Shown here piece after piece: positions 1-9,009 of a DNA stretch of 64,000 nt (position 1 is its first letter; each line of letters starts with the position of its first letter). This DNA is from Aurantimonas sp. Leaf443 (GTDB lineage Bacteria > Pseudomonadota > Alphaproteobacteria > Rhizobiales > Rhizobiaceae). Made by a program: the position numbers and the translations under genes. The DNA lies in assembly GCF_001425575.1 (NCBI RefSeq), contig NZ_LMRD01000008.1, positions 391,171 to 455,170 on the forward strand, read 5' to 3'. Below the pieces are notes generated by a model. That model worked only from the letters and a program-made list of their open reading frames with translations, was not told the origin of the DNA and did no database searches.

Positions 1-35
1 TCGCCTTCGATCCGAAGGACAAGGCGGAGAAATAG
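1..35 (+). CDS. 3' end of an unidentified upstream gene
   Basis: The reading frame beginning at base 3 gives a short tail (AFDPKDKAEK) ending at a TAG at 33-35. This looks like the acidic/basic C-terminus of a protein encoded upstream of the window. It is convergent with iolB, which ends at 111. Only ten residues are visible, so no family can be assigned. Confidence 0.4.
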   Translation, partial: AFDPKDKAEK

Positions 36-110
36 GCCCGGCGCGGGCCGCCGCCCGGCCCTTCGCGCGGCGCCCGGCGATGGCGCGGGACGGGCCGCCG
101 CGCGGATTCC

Positions 111-926
111 TCACACGCCCGAGAAGAGCCAGGCGTGGTCCGCCTCGTTGTGGAACTTCCAGGCCCGGCGCGGGCCGGCCATCGTGTTGAGATAGTAGCT
201 GTCGTAGCCGTGGACGGTGGCGACCGGGTGGTAGCCCTCGGGCACCAGGACCACGTCGCCGTCCGTCACCACGAAGGCCTCGTCGAGGGCGCGCGCGCCG
301 GTCTCGTCGGCATCGGTGTAGACGCGCTGGAAGGCGTAGCCCTGCGGCGGGTTCAGCCGGTGATAGTAGGTCTCCTCCAGATAGGTCTCGTCCGGCAGGG
401 CGTCGCGGTCGTGCTTGTGCGGCGGGTAGGAGGAGGTGTGGCCGCCGGGCGTGACGACCTCCACCACGAGGAGCTGGTGCGCCGCCGCGTCGTTCTCGGG
501 CATGATATTGGTGACGTAGCGCGTGTTGGTGCCCTTGCCGCGCACGGTCTGGGGATGGGTGCCCGGCGCGATCATCTTCGGCGCGAAGCCCGGGGCGCCC
601 GGCGCCGTGCAGAAGCCGGCCTCCAGATCCGTCAGCGCCTCGATGGCGAAAGCCGTGCCGGCCGGCAGGTAGAGCGCGTGCGGCGGGCCCTCGAAGGGCG
701 ACATGCGCTCGCCGAACGCGCCGAAATCCGCGCCCTCCACGCTCGCCCGCGCCCGCCCGCTCACCAGGACGAGGCAGAGCTCGCGATCCCCCGTGTCGCC
801 CTCGAAGCGCTCGCCGGCGGCAAGGCGCCGCAGCGCGAAGCCGACATGGCCCCAGCCCGCGCTGCGGGGCGTCACGTCGTGCACGAGCCCGCGCGCGGCG
901 GCGGGCTTTCGATGAAGCCTGGACAT
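111..926 (-). CDS. iolB: 5-deoxy-glucuronate isomerase IolB
   Basis: IolB converts 5-deoxy-D-glucuronate to 5-dehydro-2-deoxy-D-gluconate (DKG), the step between IolD and IolC in cytoplasmic myo-inositol degradation. The 271-residue product has the usual family length and the cupin-type KDUI/IolB fold, with the typical stretches NIMPEND, SSYPPHKHD, EETYYHR and VPEGYHPV; the histidines and glutamate there are the expected metal ligands. The frame could start ten codons earlier (base 956), but the ATG at 926 has an AGGAAA Shine-Dalgarno sequence at the right distance and begins MSRLHRKP, so it is preferred. The gene is divergent from the inositol transporter across a shared control region with IolR-type operators, which suggests co-regulation with the rest of the pathway. 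Confidence 0.93.
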   Translation of the reverse strand: MSRLHRKPAAARGLVHDVTPRSAGWGHVGFALRRLAAGERFEGDTGDRELCLVLVSGRARASVEGADFGAFGERMSPFEGPPHALYLPAGTAFAIEALTDLEAGFCTAPGAPGFAPKMIAPGTHPQTVRGKGTNTRYVTNIMPENDAAAHQLLVVEVVTPGGHTSSYPPHKHDRDALPDETYLEETYYHRLNPPQGYAFQRVYTDADETGARALDEAFVVTDGDVVLVPEGYHPVATVHGYDSYYLNTMAGPRRAWKFHNEADHAWLFSGV

Positions 927-987
927 GGCGTTTCCTCTTTCCCTCGAGACGGTCAAAATGGAATGTCTGGTTGACCATGCGTATAAA

Positions 988-1005
988 ATGAATTATTCGT
1001 TCCAT
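988..1005 (+). promoter_or_regulatory. IolR-type operator (site 1), overlapping the -10
   Basis: ATGAATTATTCGTTCCAT matches the site at 6937-6954 (ATGGAATATTTGTTTCAT) at 14 of 18 positions. It is an imperfect version of the GGAA-N6-TTCC palindrome reported for the RpiR-type IolR of Sinorhizobium meliloti. A weaker copy (ATGGAATGTCTGGTTGAC, 958-975) lies just upstream. The site covers the proposed -10 of the transporter promoter, which fits repression. Binding itself is inferred. Confidence 0.65.
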
Positions 1006-1076
1006 TCAGACAAGGCCGGTCGGCGAAAAGAGGCGCAGAGCCCGTCGCCCCCCCGGCTTACCGGGGAGGTGAGGTC

Positions 1077-1154
1077 ATGTCGAAGATGCCGAAGGCGGAG
1101 CTCGTGTCGGCTCTCTCCCGCCGCTTCCCCATGCCCCGGCCGATCCCGGCCTGA
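1077..1154 (+). CDS. Candidate 25-aa leader ORF upstream of the inositol ABC operon
   Basis: A short ORF begins MSKMPKAELVSA and ends PMPRPIPA, then TGA at 1152-1154. It is preceded by GGGGAGGTGAGG, one of the strongest Shine-Dalgarno matches in the window. A perfect 7-bp hairpin (CCGGCCT-gac-AGGCCGG, 1146-1162) sits across its stop codon. It lies between the proposed promoter and the binding-protein gene. No similarity to a known family is recognised. It could be a leader peptide, a small protein or chance, but the combination of ribosome binding site and hairpin argues for translation. Confidence 0.35.
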   Translation: MSKMPKAELVSALSRRFPMPRPIPA

Positions 1155-1324
1155 CAGGCCGGCGGGCTCGCGGCCCGGGTCTAGCCGCCGGGACGGCGAC
1201 GATCCGACCGGACATCCCATCACACCGGCCGTGCCTCTCGCGGAGGAGCGAGGGCGCGCGCCCTGATCACGGAACGAAGGCCCGCCGCCAAGCGACGCGG
1301 CGGCCGAAGCGGGAGGAAATGACC

Positions 1325-2254
1325 ATGAAGAAGCTTCTCTTGGGCACGGCGCTCGCCGCCCTCGTCTCCACGGCCGCGCAGGCCGAGACGATCGGCGTGT
1401 CGATGGCGCTGTTCGACGACAACTTCCTCACCGTGCTGCGCGGCGGCATGCAGGATTACGCCGAGACGCTCGACGGCGTGACGCTGCAGGTGGAGGACGC
1501 CCAGAACGACGTCGCCAAGCAGCAGAGCCAGATCCAGAACTTCATCGCCTCGGGCGTCGACGCCATCATCGTCAATCCCGTCGACACCGACGCCACCGCC
1601 GCCATGTCGAAGATCGCGGCGGATGCGGGCATCCCCCTCGTCTATGTCAACCGCCAGCCGGCCAATCTCGACCAGCTGCCGGAGAAGCAGGCCTTCGTCG
1701 CCTCCGACGAGAAGGAGTCCGGCACGCTGCAGACGCAGGAAGTCTGCAAGATGCTCGGCGGCAAGGGCAAGGCCGTCGTCATGATGGGCGAACTCTCCAA
1801 CCAGGCCGCGCGCATGCGCACGCAGGACATCAAGGACGTGGTCGCCACCGACGCCTGCAAGGGCATCGAGATCGTCGAGGAGCAGACCGCCAACTGGTCG
1901 CGCACCCAGGGCGCCGACCTCGTGACGAACTGGCTTTCGGCGGGCGTCGAGTTCGACGCCGTCATCTCCAACAACGACGAGATGGCCATCGGCGCCATCC
2001 AGGCGCTGAAGGCGGCGGGCAAGTCGATGGACGAGGTCGTGGTCGCCGGCATCGACGCCACGCAGGACGCGCTCGCGGCGATGGAGGCGGGCGATCTCGA
2101 CGTCACCGTGTTCCAGAACGCGGCCGGCCAGGGCAAGGGCGCGGTCGACGCGGCGCTGAAGCTCGCCAAGGGCGAGGCGGTCGCGACGTCGACCTTCGTG
2201 CCCTTCGAGCTCGTCACCAGGGAGAACCTCTCGACCTACACGGCCAAGAACTGA
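1325..2254 (+). CDS. Inositol/sugar ABC transporter periplasmic substrate-binding protein
   Basis: This is a periplasmic binding protein of the ribose/galactose type (type 1 fold), 309 residues. The first ~20 residues form a signal peptide ([20 protein letters not shown]) cleaved before [14 protein letters not shown]. The internal stretches [15 protein letters not shown] and [16 protein letters not shown] are typical of sugar-binding family members. A start six bases earlier (1319) would leave only two bases after the GGGAGG ribosome binding site, whereas 1325 gives eight, so 1325 is chosen. It is the first gene of a transporter set embedded in the iol cluster, so myo-inositol is the likely ligand (an IbpA-like role). 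The substrate is inferred from context. Confidence 0.88.
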   Translation: MKKLLLGTALAALVSTAAQAETIGVSMALFDDNFLTVLRGGMQDYAETLDGVTLQVEDAQNDVAKQQSQIQNFIASGVDAIIVNPVDTDATAAMSKIAADAGIPLVYVNRQPANLDQLPEKQAFVASDEKESGTLQTQEVCKMLGGKGKAVVMMGELSNQAARMRTQDIKDVVATDACKGIEIVEEQTANWSRTQGADLVTNWLSAGVEFDAVISNNDEMAIGAIQALKAAGKSMDEVVVAGIDATQDALAAMEAGDLDVTVFQNAAGQGKGAVDAALKLAKGEAVATSTFVPFELVTRENLSTYTAKN

Positions 2255-2262
2255 CCGCGCCG

Positions 2263-2289
2263 ACGGGTCCCGGCGCCGCCGGGGCCCGT
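2263..2289 (+). other. Hairpin after the inositol binding-protein gene
   Basis: ACGGGTCCCGG and CCGGGGCCCGT pair as an 11-bp stem (one G-T wobble) with a 5-base loop, starting 8 bases after the stop codon. There is no T-tract, so it probably protects the upstream mRNA or causes partial termination, raising binding-protein output over the ATPase and permease. Confidence 0.6.
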
Positions 2290-2381
2290 GCGGCATCGCA
2301 AGCCCGCCCGGCGCCAGGGCTCCGGGGCGGACCGTCGCCCGCCCCGCGCAGACCGACGCTCGACCCGAAGGGACGACCCGC

Positions 2382-3923
2382 ATGGTTCTCAGCCCCCAGA
2401 CGATGAAGGCGGTGCGCCGCTCCGGCGCCGTGCCCGGCGCCGAGTTCCTCCTGACGGCCGAAGGCGTGCGCAAGGAGTTTCCCGGCGTCGTGGCGCTCGA
2501 CGACGTGACGTTCCGGCTGCGGCGCGGCACCGTTCACGCGCTGATGGGCGAGAACGGCGCCGGCAAGTCGACGCTGATGAAGATCCTCGCCGGCATCTAC
2601 ACGCCCGACCGGGGCACGGTGCGGCTGAAGGGCATCGACGTGCGCCTCGCCTCGCCGCTCGACGCGCTCGAGAACGGCATCGCCATGATCCATCAGGAGC
2701 TCAACCTGATGCCCTTCATGACGGTGGCCGAGAATATCTGGATCCGGCGCGAGCCCAAGAACCGCTTCGGCTTCGTCGATCACGGCACGATGGACGCCAT
2801 GACGCAGGCGCTGTTCGACCGTCTCAACATCGGCCTCGACCCGCAGGCGCTGGTGGGCGAGCTCTCCGTCGCCAACCGCCAGATGGTCGAGATCGCCAAG
2901 GCCGTCTCCTACGAGAGCGACGTCCTCATCATGGACGAGCCGACCTCGGCGCTGACCGAGACGGAGGTCGGCCATCTGTTCACGATCATCCGGAGCTTGC
3001 GCGCGCAGGGCATCGGCATCGTCTACATCACGCACAAGATGAGCGAGCTGTTCGAGATCGCCGACGAGTTCTCGGTCTTCCGCGACGGCAAGTATATCGG
3101 CACGCACGCCTCGAGCGAGGTCACGCGCGACGACATCATCCGCATGATGGTCGGGCGCGAGATCACCCAGATGTTTCCCAAGGAGGAGGTGCCGATCGGC
3201 GAGGTCCTCCTGAAAGTGGAGAATCTGACGCTCGACGGGGTCTTCCGCGACGTCTCCTTCGAGGTGCGCGCCGGCGAGATCCTCGGCGTCGCCGGCCTCG
3301 TCGGCTCGGGGCGCTCCAACGTCGCCGAGACGATCTTCGGCGTCACGCCCGCCTCCTCGGGCACGATCTCCATCGACGGCGCGCCCGTGCGGATCGACAG
3401 CCCGACGACCGCGATCGCCCATCGCATGGCCTTCCTCACCGAGGACCGCAAGGACACCGGCTGCTTCCTCGTCCTCGACATCCAGGAGAACATGCAGCTC
3501 GCCGTCCTCCAGGACCGCTTCACCAGGGCCGGCTTCGTCTCGCAGGAGAAGCTGTCCCGGGCCTGCGAGGCCATGTCGGCCAAGCTGCGCGTCAAGACGC
3601 CGAACCTCCACGAGCGGATCGAGAACCTGTCGGGCGGCAACCAGCAGAAGGTGCTGATCGGCCGCTGGCTCCTCACGGACCCGCGCATCCTCATCCTCGA
3701 CGAGCCGACGCGCGGCATCGATGTCGGCGCCAAGGCGGAGATCCACCGCTTCGTCACCGAGCTCGCCCGAAACGGCGTCGCGGTCGTCATGATCTCCTCG
3801 GAAATGCCCGAGGTCCTGGGGATGAGCGACCGGGTGATGGTGATGCACGAGGGCCGCGTGACCGGCTTCCTCGACCGCGCCGAAGCCACGCAGATCAAGG
3901 TGATGGAACTGGCCGCCAGCTGA
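2382..3923 (+). CDS. Inositol/sugar ABC transporter ATP-binding protein (double NBD)
   Basis: This cytoplasmic ATPase of the ribose-type importer family (RbsA/MglA-like) has 513 residues and two fused nucleotide-binding domains. The N-terminal domain has an intact Walker A (GENGAGKST), a signature [14 protein letters not shown] and Walker [11 protein letters not shown]. The C-terminal domain has the degenerate Walker A usual for this family (GLVGSGRSN), signature [14 protein letters not shown] and Walker [12 protein letters not shown]. It should power uptake through the permease encoded next. It lies 127 bases after the binding-protein gene, separated by a hairpin. The substrate (inositol) is inferred from the cluster. 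Confidence 0.92.
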   Translation: MVLSPQTMKAVRRSGAVPGAEFLLTAEGVRKEFPGVVALDDVTFRLRRGTVHALMGENGAGKSTLMKILAGIYTPDRGTVRLKGIDVRLASPLDALENGIAMIHQELNLMPFMTVAENIWIRREPKNRFGFVDHGTMDAMTQALFDRLNIGLDPQALVGELSVANRQMVEIAKAVSYESDVLIMDEPTSALTETEVGHLFTIIRSLRAQGIGIVYITHKMSELFEIADEFSVFRDGKYIGTHASSEVTRDDIIRMMVGREITQMFPKEEVPIGEVLLKVENLTLDGVFRDVSFEVRAGEILGVAGLVGSGRSNVAETIFGVTPASSGTISIDGAPVRIDSPTTAIAHRMAFLTEDRKDTGCFLVLDIQENMQLAVLQDRFTRAGFVSQEKLSRACEAMSAKLRVKTPNLHERIENLSGGNQQKVLIGRWLLTDPRILILDEPTRGIDVGAKAEIHRFVTELARNGVAVVMISSEMPEVLGMSDRVMVMHEGRVTGFLDRAEATQIKVMELAAS

Positions 3924-3998
3924 AGCCCCCCGGCCCGGCCGGGGCGCCCGAGGGCGAGCATGCCGGCGCGATGGCCCGGCGAAAGGGAGAACGCGACG

Positions 3999-5027
3999 AT
4001 GACCCCAACCGATCTGGCCACCGCGGGCACGACGCGGGCGCAAGCCGTCCGGCGCCGCCGCGTGCCGCCCGAGCTCAGCATCTTCCTCGTCCTCGTCGGC
4101 ATCGCGCTCGTCTACGAGCTGCTCGGCTGGCTGACGGTCGGGCAGAGCTTCCTGATGAACCAGCAGCGCCTGACCATCATGATCCTGCAGGTCTCGGTGA
4201 TCGGCATCATCGCCGTCGGCGTCACGCAGGTCATCATCACCGGCGGCATCGACCTCTCCTCGGGCTCGGTCGTCGGCCTCACCGCGATGGTGGCGGCGAG
4301 CTTCGCGCAGTCCTCCACCTGGAGCCGCGCGCTCTATCCCTCGCTCACCGACCTTCCGGCCATCGTGCCGATCCTCGTCGGCATCGCCATCGGGGCGCTG
4401 GCGGGCTTCATCAACGGCCAGCTCATCGCGCGCACCAGGATCCCGCCCTTCATCGCCACGCTCGGCATGATGGTCTCGGCCCGCGGCCTGTCCAAGTGGT
4501 ATACCAAGGGCCAGCCGGTCTCGGGGCTGACGGAGCAGTTCAACTTCATCGGCTCGGGCATCTGGCCGGTGATCGTCTTCCTCGCCGTCGCCGCGATCTT
4601 CCACGTCGCGCTGCGCTACACGCGCTACGGCAAGTTCACCTACGCGATCGGCGCCAACGTGCAGGCCGCGCGCGTCTCGGGCATCAATGTCGAGGCCCAT
4701 CTCGTCAAGGTCTACATGATCGCCGGCATGCTCGCGGGCCTTGCCGGCATCGTCACGGCGGCGCGCGCCCAGACCGCGCAGGCCGGCATGGGCGTCATGT
4801 ACGAGCTCGACGCGATCGCGGCGGCCGTCATCGGCGGCACGTCGCTGGCCGGCGGCGTCGGGCGCATCACCGGCACGGTCATCGGCACGATCATCCTCGG
4901 CGTCATGACCTCGGGCTTCACCTTCCTGCGCGTCGACGCCTACTACCAGGAGATCGTCAAGGGGATGATCATCGTCGCCGCCGTCGTCACCGACGTCTAC
5001 CGCCAGAAGAAGCGCGCCAAGCGCTGA
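3999..5027 (+). CDS. Inositol/sugar ABC transporter permease
   Basis: This inner-membrane permease of the ribose/xylose (RbsC-like) family has 342 residues with about ten hydrophobic segments. Family-typical stretches are [35 protein letters not shown] and [14 protein letters not shown]. The frame is open from 3960, but GGGAG eight bases before the ATG at 3999 marks the likely start. It forms the channel of the transporter with the double ATPase and the binding protein, and is followed after 88 bases by iolI. Confidence 0.92.
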   Translation: MTPTDLATAGTTRAQAVRRRRVPPELSIFLVLVGIALVYELLGWLTVGQSFLMNQQRLTIMILQVSVIGIIAVGVTQVIITGGIDLSSGSVVGLTAMVAASFAQSSTWSRALYPSLTDLPAIVPILVGIAIGALAGFINGQLIARTRIPPFIATLGMMVSARGLSKWYTKGQPVSGLTEQFNFIGSGIWPVIVFLAVAAIFHVALRYTRYGKFTYAIGANVQAARVSGINVEAHLVKVYMIAGMLAGLAGIVTAARAQTAQAGMGVMYELDAIAAAVIGGTSLAGGVGRITGTVIGTIILGVMTSGFTFLRVDAYYQEIVKGMIIVAAVVTDVYRQKKRAKR

Positions 5028-5115
5028 ACGCCCCGCCGCGCCCCGCCGAAGCGGCGCGGCGCCACCCCGCCCCTTCGCCTTCCGAGGCGCCACGATCCTT
5101 CAGGGAACGCCAGAC

Positions 5116-5928
5116 GTGACGACCCTCTCCTTCGCCCTCAACCACATGGCGGCCCCGAAGCTCCCGCTCGAGGCGTTCTTCGCCCTCGCCGGTCGGCTCG
5201 GCATCGGCACGGTGGAGATCCGCAACGACCTCGCCGGCAACGCCATCGCCGACGGCACGCCGCCCGAGGCGGTGCGCGAGGCGGCCGGGCGCCACGGGCT
5301 GACGATCGCCTCGATCAACGCCCTCTACCCGTTCAACATCTGGACCGAAGAGCGGGCCGAAGCCGCCGAGAGGCTCGCGGCCTATGCGAGCGCCTGCGGC
5401 GCCGAGGGCCTCGTCCTCGTGCCGCTGAACGACGGCACGAACACCGGGGACGGGCGCCGGCAGGACAACCTCCGGGAAGCGCTGGCGGGGCTCGCCCCGA
5501 TCCTGACCCGGGCCGGCATCACCGGCCTCGTCGAGCCGCTCGGCTTCGAGATCTGTTCGCTGCGCTTCAAGAGCGAGGCGGCCGAGGCGATCGCGCAAAC
5601 GCCGGGCGGGGCGTGCTTCAAGCTCGTCCACGACACGTTCCACCACGCGCTGGCGGGCGAGAGCGAGATGTTCCCCGCGCTCACCGGCCTCGTCCACATT
5701 TCCGGCGTCGAGGACGCCTCGCTCGCGCTCTCCCGGATGCTCGACGCCCACCGCGTCCTCGTCGGGAAAGCCGACCGGCTCGGCAATGTCGCGCAGATCG
5801 CGGCGCTGCGGGCCGCGGGCTTTCGCGGGCCCTTCTCGTTCGAGCCCTTCGCGGCCGAGGTCCAGGAGGATGCCGGCATCGAGGCCTCGCTCCGCGCCTC
5901 GATGGCCTTCGTCGAGGCCGGCGTCTGA
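5116..5928 (+). CDS. iolI: Inosose isomerase-like TIM-barrel protein IolI
   Basis: This is a 270-residue sugar phosphate isomerase/epimerase of the xylose-isomerase-like TIM-barrel superfamily. IolI interconverts inosose isomers (2-keto-myo-inositol), which broadens the inositol stereoisomers the pathway can use. Visible features include TVEIRNDLAGN near the N-terminus, NALYPFNIW, VEPLGFE (probable metal-binding Glu), VHDTFHHAL and a C-terminal FSFEPFA. The start is a GTG at 5116 with AGGGAA upstream. It lies between the inositol permease and iolR. The assignment to IolI rather than another epimerase rests on sequence style plus cluster context. Confidence 0.8.
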   Translation: MTTLSFALNHMAAPKLPLEAFFALAGRLGIGTVEIRNDLAGNAIADGTPPEAVREAAGRHGLTIASINALYPFNIWTEERAEAAERLAAYASACGAEGLVLVPLNDGTNTGDGRRQDNLREALAGLAPILTRAGITGLVEPLGFEICSLRFKSEAAEAIAQTPGGACFKLVHDTFHHALAGESEMFPALTGLVHISGVEDASLALSRMLDAHRVLVGKADRLGNVAQIAALRAAGFRGPFSFEPFAAEVQEDAGIEASLRASMAFVEAGV

Positions 5929-6043
5929 CGCAGGGCCCGGGAGGAGACGCCGGCGCGCCCGGCGCTCTGGCAGGCGCGCGCGGGAATGGATAGAGCATCG
6001 GACGACGAATGGGACCCAGTCCCCCGCCAGGATCGGCCGCCCC

Positions 6044-6907
6044 ATGCCCGCACCGACACCCCCTCCGCAGACCGACGAGGCGCCCGCCCTGCCGCCGCCC
6101 TCCGACTTCGAGGCGCTGAGGGCCGAGATCCTGTCGCGCAACGCCACGCTGCCCAAGCGCCTGCGCGAGGTCGCCGCCTTCGCGCTGGAACATCCCGACG
6201 AGATCGCCTTCGGCACGGTGGCGAGCATCGCCGCGCAGGCGAGCGTCCAGCCCTCCACCCTCGTGCGTTTCGCGCAGGCGCTCGGCTTCGAGGGCTTTTC
6301 CAGCCTGCAGGAGCTCTTCCGCGACCGGCTGCGCGAGCGCCATCCGCTCTACACCGAGCGCCTGAAGATGCTGCATGGCGAGGAGAGCCAGCCGCCCTCC
6401 ATCCTCCTCGGCTTCGTCGGCGCGGCGCAGCGCTCGCTGGAGGGCCTGGCCACCCGCGTCGACCTGGAGGCCTTCGAGCGCGGCGTCGACATCCTGGCGC
6501 GGGCGCAGACGATCTATCTCGTCGCCCGCCGGCGCTCCTATCCGATCGGCATCTACATGGCCTACGCCTTCGGCAAGCTCGGCCTGCGCTGCCAGGTCGC
6601 CGGCACGGCCGCGGGCATCGACGACGACATCCTGGCGCTGGCCCGCCCCTGCGACGCGGCCTTCGTCGTCAGCTTCTCGCCCTATGCGCCCGAATCCGTC
6701 GCCCAGGCCCGCGCGCTCGCCAAGCGCGGCGTGCCGGTCGTCTCCCTCACCGACAGCCCGTTCTCGCCGCTCGTGGAACCCTCGCGCGAGTGGTTCGAGC
6801 TCGTGGAGGCCGACCATGCGGGCTTCCGGCTGCTCTCGGCGACGATGACCTTCGCCATGGCGCTGACGGTGGCCGTCGGCGAGCGGCGCCAGATTCTCGG
6901 GGACTGA
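6044..6907 (+). CDS. iolR: RpiR-family transcriptional regulator IolR
   Basis: This 287-residue regulator has an N-terminal RpiR-type helix-turn-helix (about residues 20-95, with SIAAQASVQPSTLVRFAQAL as the HTH core). A C-terminal SIS sugar-isomerase-like domain (about 130-270; IYLVARRRSYPIG, VVSFSPYAPESV, VSLTDSPFSPL) would bind a phosphorylated effector. In S. meliloti the homologous IolR represses inositol genes and DKG-phosphate-type intermediates relieve it. The frame is open from 5786 but the upstream part is arginine-rich read-through, so the ATG at 6044 is chosen; its ribosome binding site is weak. It sits immediately before the operator-bearing iolC promoter. Confidence 0.88.
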   Translation: MPAPTPPPQTDEAPALPPPSDFEALRAEILSRNATLPKRLREVAAFALEHPDEIAFGTVASIAAQASVQPSTLVRFAQALGFEGFSSLQELFRDRLRERHPLYTERLKMLHGEESQPPSILLGFVGAAQRSLEGLATRVDLEAFERGVDILARAQTIYLVARRRSYPIGIYMAYAFGKLGLRCQVAGTAAGIDDDILALARPCDAAFVVSFSPYAPESVAQARALAKRGVPVVSLTDSPFSPLVEPSREWFELVEADHAGFRLLSATMTFAMALTVAVGERRQILGD

Positions 6908-6936
6908 ATAGAACGTAAAATCCGCCTTGACCTTAG

Positions 6937-6954
6937 ATGGAATATTTGTTTCAT
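6937..6954 (+). promoter_or_regulatory. IolR-type operator (site 2) upstream of iolC
   Basis: ATGGAATATTTGTTTCAT is a near-perfect palindrome (ATGGAA-N6-TTTCAT) that fits the GGAA-N6-TTCC IolR motif known from Sinorhizobium. It lies 28 bases before the iolC ATG in a short AT-rich stretch with TTGACC (6927-6932) just upstream. It shares 14 of 18 bases with the site before the transporter. Confidence 0.7.
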
Positions 6955-6982
6955 CACGGGAGCCGGAAAGGGAGGATCCACC

Positions 6983-8905
6983 ATGAGCCAGTCCGCGACG
7001 CCCCTCGATCTCGTGACCATCGGCCGCGCCTCCGTGGATCTCTACGGCCAGCAGATCGGCACCCGCCTCGAAGACGTCGGCAGCTTCGCCAAGTCGGTCG
7101 GCGGCTGCCCCACCAACATCGCCGTCGGCACCGCCCGGCTCGGCCTGACCTCGGCCCTCCTCACCCGCGTCGGCGACGAGCAGATGGGCCGCTTCATCCG
7201 CGAGCAGCTGACGCGCGAGGGCGTCGACACGTCCGGCATCGTCACCGATCCCGAGCGCCTGACCGCGCTCGCCATCCTCTCGGTCGAGAGCGACACGTCC
7301 TTCCCCCTCCTCTTCTACCGCGACAACTGCGCCGACAACGCGCTCTGCGAGGCCGATGTCGACGAGGCGCTGATCGCGCGCGCCCGCGCCGTCCTCGTCA
7401 CCGGCACGCATTTCTCCAAGCCCAACACGGACGCGGCGCAGAAGAAGGCGATGCGGCTCGCCAAGGCGAACGGCGCCAAGGTCGTCCTCGACATCGACTA
7501 CCGGCCGAACCTGTGGGGTCTTGCCGGCCACGACGCGGGCGACAACCGCTACATCGCCTCCGAGGCCGTCTCGGCGCATATGCGCGCGCTTCTGGCCGAC
7601 TGCGACCTCATCGTCGGCACGGAGGAGGAGGTGCTGATCGCCTCCGGCGAGAGCGATCTCCTGGCCGCGCTCAAGACCATCCGCGCCCTGTCGGCGGCGA
7701 CCATCGTCCTCAAGCGCGGGCCGATGGGCTGCATCGTCTACGACGGCGCGATCTCCGACGATCTCGAGGACGGGATCGTGGGGCGCGGCTTCCCGATCGA
7801 GGTCTACAACGTGCTCGGCGCCGGCGACGCCTTCCTGTCCGGCTTCCTGCGCGGCTGGCTCACCGGCGAGCCGCACGAGACCTCCGCCACCTTCGCCAAT
7901 GCCTGCGGCGCCTTCGCCGTCTCGCGCCTCCTCTGCGCGCCCGAGATCCCGACCTGGACGGAGCTGCGGTATTTCCTGGAGAACGGCAGTCCCGAGCGCG
8001 CCCTGCGCCGGGACGCGGCGATCAACCACGTGCACTGGGCGACGACGCGCCGCCGGCAGGTGCCGCGGATCATGGCGCTCGCCATCGACCACCGCATGCA
8101 GATCGAGGACCTCGCAGGCTCCGACGCAAAGGCGCTCGCGCGCATTCCCGCCTTCAAGGTCCTGGCGGTGAAGGCGGCGATGCGGGTGGCGGCCGGGCGG
8201 CCGGGCTTCGGCATGCTCCTCGACGACAAGCATGGGCGCGAGGCGCTCTTCGCCGCCGCCAAGGCGCCCGACTTCTGGATCGCCAAGCCGATCGAACTGC
8301 CGGGGTCGCGCCCCCTGCGCCTCGAATTCAGCCAGGATCTCGGCAGCCGGCTGATCGACTGGCCGCTCGACCATTGCATCAAGGTCCTGTGCTTCTACCA
8401 CCCGGACGATCCGGCCGAGCTGAAGGCGCGCCAGATCGACACGCTGCGCGCGGCCTACGAGGCGGCGCGCAAGGTGGGCCGCGACATCCTCATCGAGATC
8501 ATCGCCGGCAAGAACGGACCGCTCGGCGAGACGACGGTCTCCGACGTCCTGACCGAACTCTACGACGCCGGCCTGAAACCCGACTGGTGGAAGCTCGAGC
8601 CGCAGGCCTCGGCCCGCGCCTTCGAGGCGATCGACCGGGTGATCGAGGCGCGCGACCCGCTCTGCCGCGGCGTCATGCTGCTCGGGCTCGAAGCCTCCAT
8701 CGAGACGCTGCGCGAGGGCTTCGCCGCGGCGCGGGGCGCGCGCACCGTGCGGGGCTTCGCGGTCGGGCGCACCATCTGGGTCGACGCGGCACGCGCCTGG
8801 CTCGCCGGCGAGATCGACGACGAGGCGGCCGTCGCCGACATGGCGGCGCGCTTCGAGGCGCTGACGCGGCTCTGGGAAAGCCCGAGCGCGACGCTGGCGG
8901 CCTGA
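6983..8905 (+). CDS. iolC: 5-dehydro-2-deoxygluconokinase fused to DUF2090 (IolC-IolJ-like)
   Basis: This 640-residue two-domain protein starts with a PfkB-family sugar kinase (about residues 1-325; [17 protein letters not shown], and the C-terminal [20 protein letters not shown] with the catalytic GAGD). It phosphorylates 5-dehydro-2-deoxy-D-gluconate. The C-terminal half (about 330-640; [45 protein letters not shown]) is DUF2090, an aldolase-like domain proposed to take the place of IolJ by cleaving the phosphorylated product to dihydroxyacetone phosphate and malonate semialdehyde. No separate IolJ is present in the cluster. The ribosome binding site is GGGAGG at a good distance. It is the first gene after the second IolR operator. 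Confidence 0.92.
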   Translation: MSQSATPLDLVTIGRASVDLYGQQIGTRLEDVGSFAKSVGGCPTNIAVGTARLGLTSALLTRVGDEQMGRFIREQLTREGVDTSGIVTDPERLTALAILSVESDTSFPLLFYRDNCADNALCEADVDEALIARARAVLVTGTHFSKPNTDAAQKKAMRLAKANGAKVVLDIDYRPNLWGLAGHDAGDNRYIASEAVSAHMRALLADCDLIVGTEEEVLIASGESDLLAALKTIRALSAATIVLKRGPMGCIVYDGAISDDLEDGIVGRGFPIEVYNVLGAGDAFLSGFLRGWLTGEPHETSATFANACGAFAVSRLLCAPEIPTWTELRYFLENGSPERALRRDAAINHVHWATTRRRQVPRIMALAIDHRMQIEDLAGSDAKALARIPAFKVLAVKAAMRVAAGRPGFGMLLDDKHGREALFAAAKAPDFWIAKPIELPGSRPLRLEFSQDLGSRLIDWPLDHCIKVLCFYHPDDPAELKARQIDTLRAAYEAARKVGRDILIEIIAGKNGPLGETTVSDVLTELYDAGLKPDWWKLEPQASARAFEAIDRVIEARDPLCRGVMLLGLEASIETLREGFAAARGARTVRGFAVGRTIWVDAARAWLAGEIDDEAAVADMAARFEALTRLWESPSATLAA

Positions 8906-9009
8906 CGCCCGGCCCTCGCGCCTCGGCCGGGAGCGGGCCGCGCGCGGGATTTCGACCACAGAGCATGGACAGGGCGGCGCCGCGCATGCGCCGCGGGAGG
9001 ATGCGGACG

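Larger units (their letters stand above)
927..1324. promoter_or_regulatory. Divergent iolB / inositol transporter control region
   Basis: This 398-base gap holds an AT-rich island (about 957-1010) in otherwise GC-rich DNA. It contains a possible sigma70-type promoter for the plus strand: TTGACC at 971-976, a 17-base spacer and TATTCG at 994-999. Two IolR-like operators overlap it. The rest (1011-1324) is a long GC-rich leader that carries a 25-codon ORF with a strong ribosome binding site and a hairpin over its stop. GGGAGG just before 1325 is the ribosome binding site of the binding-protein gene. Confidence 0.6.

Noticed and set aside
2214-5093. A 959-codon minus-strand open frame opposite the inositol transporter genes
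   Set aside because: It is antisense to three clear family members, has an Arg/Asp/Gly/His-rich low-complexity translation and no family motif. Long antisense frames are expected in DNA this GC-rich.
6937-9009. N-terminal extension of iolD running through all of iolC
   Set aside because: The extension is an out-of-frame shadow of iolC. The ribosome binding site and family N-terminus place the start at 9010.
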